In this document: positions 62,380-64,000 of the stretch, one piece after another | How the letters are laid out: the number at the start of each line of letters is the position of its first letter | Position numbering within the stretch: the first letter of the stretch is position 1 | Made by a program: the position numbers and the translations under genes | From: VAZQ01 sp035693615 | GTDB lineage: Bacteria; Pseudomonadota; Alphaproteobacteria; Rhizobiales; Xanthobacteraceae | Direction: 5' to 3' | NCBI GenBank assembly: GCA_035693615.1 | Contig: DASSGH010000148.1 | Coordinates: 1-64,000, forward strand | DNA length: 64,000 nt | The notes under the pieces: model-generated | Seen by the model: the letters and a program-made list of their open reading frames with translations, nothing else | Told to the model about the DNA's origin: nothing | Databases searched by the model: none

Positions 62380-62502
62380 ATGAAAGCTCGGGACGTAATG
62401 GTTTCCCCGGTGATTACCGTCACCCCTAACTCCGCGCCACTCAGCGTGAGAGCCAGCGCGCGACATCCGGCCAAGCACGGGCAAGAAGCTCTCTACCCAT
62501 GA
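62380..62502 (+). pseudogene. Truncated CBS-domain gene (N-terminal stump)
   Basis: The frame starts MKARDVMVSPVITVTPNSAPLSV, the usual start of CBS-domain proteins, behind a GAGGAG site. After about 22 codons the similarity ends, and the last 18 codons run antisense into the end of the PhaC-like gene. The break at about 62441-62446 coincides with that gene's stop codon. Confidence 0.65.
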
Positions 62503-63538
62503 ATAAGCCGAGATGTCCCCCCGGGGCTATCGCTTTTTCAACCGCGCATCGTTGCCCATCGACCAAGTGTTCGGTCGCAAATATCTGCGCGGGAGCGACG
62601 ACGTCGTCGTCCTGCGCGGCGAGCAGGAACAACGGGCAACGAAGCGCGGAGAGATCGACCTTGCGGCCGAGCGCCACGAAACGGCCGGCGGCAAGGCGGT
62701 TCTCTTTGAACAAATGCTCGACCACTTGCAAATAGTAGGCCCCGGGCAAATCGAGCGTTGAGGCGTACCACTCGCGGAAGCGAGCTTCTAGCCGGCCAAA
62801 TGCCTCGGAGCTGGTCTCGTGTGGCAACTGCAGGACCTTGCGGATTGTCTCTCGATCGAAACTCGGAGACCAGAATTGCAGAGCGTGCTGCCCGATCATG
62901 CGGCCGCAGCCGATATCTACCAGTTCGCGGAAAATAACCATCGGCGTCTTGTGCGCGAGCTCCGAAATATGCGAATTGCCGACCGCGATGTTAATCGGCG
63001 CGGCGGCGAGGGCCAGCTTTTTGACTTTGGAAGGAAAGCGCGACGCGTATATCAATGCCATCCAGCCGCCTTGACACAAACCGATGACATTCACGCGCCC
63101 GCCCAGTTCATCCACCACTACGTTGAGATCGGCGAGATAGTTGTCGATCGATAGAAAGCGCATGTCGGGGCTTGCCGAGCGCCAATCAGTGACGAAAACA
63201 CGCCTGATCCCGGCGGTTTGCAAGGCCGCGACGAGGCTATGGCCGGTAGCAAAATCGGTTAGCGTTGCAGCGTGCAGCGCGAAGGGTGCGCAAATCAGGG
63301 CTGGGGTATCCTCCGCGCTCGTCGAGAAGTCCCGCAACCGGACCGTAAACAACTCGAGCGCCACCCGATTTGGCGTCGCCCATTCCAGATCACGCGTGCT
63401 TGTCTGCGGCTGTCGTTCAACCGCAAGGCTGACAAGCTCCCTCGCTGCCGCCGATGCGATTTCACTGGCGGATTCAGCGATGAGAGCCGGCCAGAGGAAA
63501 GCCGCGGACGCGAACTGTGAACTGTTCAACCCGTACAT
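62441..63538 (-). CDS. PhaC-like alpha/beta hydrolase
   Basis: A 365-residue protein with the nucleophile elbow GLCQGGW, where Cys replaces Ser as in polyhydroxyalkanoate synthases. Asp (AAQDDDVVAP) and His (PGGHLGLF) complete the triad. It is shorter than class I PhaC (about 570 residues) and lacks most of the N-terminal domain, so it is either a divergent synthase or a related thioesterase/depolymerase. Both its ends touch broken genes (CBS and CheB stumps), suggesting arrival by rearrangement. Confidence 0.8.
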   Translation of the reverse strand: MYGLNSSQFASAAFLWPALIAESASEIASAAARELVSLAVERQPQTSTRDLEWATPNRVALELFTVRLRDFSTSAEDTPALICAPFALHAATLTDFATGHSLVAALQTAGIRRVFVTDWRSASPDMRFLSIDNYLADLNVVVDELGGRVNVIGLCQGGWMALIYASRFPSKVKKLALAAAPINIAVGNSHISELAHKTPMVIFRELVDIGCGRMIGQHALQFWSPSFDRETIRKVLQLPHETSSEAFGRLEARFREWYASTLDLPGAYYLQVVEHLFKENRLAAGRFVALGRKVDLSALRCPLFLLAAQDDDVVAPAQIFATEHLVDGQRCAVEKAIAPGGHLGLFMGRELLARAWPDVARWLSR

Positions 63539-63597
63539 GGATCACGTCCTCGGCACTGCGATCGATAATAGGGTAGCCGGCCTTACTGCTTGACACC

Positions 63598-63675
63598 TCA
63601 AAGGCTTGTGCAGGAATAAGCCTCTATGGCGCCAATCGAGGCGCCGATAGCGACAATGTCGGGATGAGCTTTCAT
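63598..63675 (-). pseudogene. Truncated CheB-type methylesterase start
   Basis: A 25-codon frame reading MKAHPDIVAIGASIGAIEA then six unrelated residues and a stop. The VAIGAS-x-G-x-xEA pattern is the start of the CheB methylesterase domain, where the Ser is the nucleophile. The rest of the domain is missing. The PhaC-like gene starts 59 bases further on. Confidence 0.5.
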
Positions 63676-63694
63676 TCGTGCAGTCGGCAGAGAT

Positions 63695-64000
63695 TTAGGA
63701 TGCCTTGACCTGAACGGATTCCTCTTCCGGCTGGTACAGCACGCCACAGACGACATCGACCCAACCGAGATGATCGTGGACAGCTTTGACGCCGCGGACA
63801 TTTTCCGCGGCGGCGATGAGGGCCGCGCGTTGGCGCTCTTCGGTGATCGTCCCCCACAGCTCGACCACTCCATCGCGCACGATGACATCGATAAGGGCGA
63901 CGGGGGCCCACGCCTCCTTTGCGAGCTCAGTCAATAGGCGCTTGCGAATGGCTTCGTCGCTAGTCGTCGTCGGCATCAGTTCGCGGGCCACGCCAGCCAG
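63695..64000 (-). CDS. BON-domain end of a probable CBS-BON protein (partial)
   Basis: The frame is open to the window edge; a GTG at 63991 could start a 98-residue protein, but codons continue upstream. The visible part is one BON domain (DEAIRKRLLTELAKEAW, VIVRDGVVELWGTITEERQR, VRGVKAVHDHLGWVD). In this group BON domains usually follow a pair of CBS domains, with a junction like the one seen here, so the gene probably begins outside the window. The CBS stump at 62380 would be a relative of its missing N-terminus. Confidence 0.75.
   Translation of the reverse strand: MAGVARELMPTTTSDEAIRKRLLTELAKEAWAPVALIDVIVRDGVVELWGTITEERQRAALIAAAENVRGVKAVHDHLGWVDVVCGVLYQPEEESVQVKAS

Overview
The window looks like chromosomal DNA of a high-GC alphaproteobacterium of the order Hyphomicrobiales, close to the Rhodopseudomonas/Bradyrhizobium/Xanthobacteraceae group. 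The basis is FixL/FixJ/FixK-type oxygen regulation, a 4-hydroxybenzoyl-CoA-reductase-type molybdoenzyme, many orphan Bug/TctC binding proteins, paired YdcH-like proteins and a rhizobial-style intergenic palindrome. I saw no rRNA, tRNA, CRISPR array or intact insertion sequence.

Layout. (1) 1-10.2 kb, all +: two CoA ligases, a glyoxalase-fold protein, a metal-dependent amidohydrolase and a complete five-gene peptide-type ABC importer; together they read as uptake, hydrolysis and CoA activation of an organic acid or amide. (2) 10.3-18.4 kb: a compact, visibly AT-richer block of two convergent gene pairs, TIR plus nSTAND1-WD40 on + and patatin plus SLOG-4TM on -. These domains are typical of anti-phage and biological-conflict systems, and I regard this as the main candidate for an undescribed system. 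(3) 18.7-25.4 kb, +: a sugar-type ABC importer followed by a CaiB/BaiF CoA-transferase, a MaoC hydratase and an SDR. (4) 25.6-29.6 kb: envelope and hypothetical genes and a haloperoxidase-family protein. (5) 29.8-41.1 kb: hcrCAB on -, several orphan solute-binding proteins, an isocitrate-lyase/PEP-mutase-family enzyme, a PadR regulator with palindromic operators and two small YdcH-like genes. (6) 41.4-48.4 kb: a repeat protein behind a FixK-type box, with two partial or decayed copies of its C-terminal module flanking an ADP-forming CoA ligase-GNAT fusion. (7) 48.4-64 kb: a low-oxygen, nitrogen-oxide and stress cluster containing nnrS, a cytochrome c-cupredoxin-NirK fusion split by a frameshift, DoxX, cytochromes c, a FixK-type regulator, fixL, fixJ, a lone receiver, two USP proteins, a cyclic-nucleotide-type K+ channel, a PhaC-like hydrolase and a CBS-BON protein.

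Working model for region 7: FixL senses oxygen through a heme PAS domain and phosphorylates FixJ. A FixK-type regulator then acts at TTGA-N5-TCAA-type boxes, which I find before the doxX-nirK-nnrS run, the repeat protein, the lone receiver and several small stress genes. A separate 46-base hairpin element lies the same distance before the fixK-like gene and a second gene, suggesting another shared control. Several gene stumps (CBS, CheB, USP, repeat-protein tail) show that this stretch has been rearranged.
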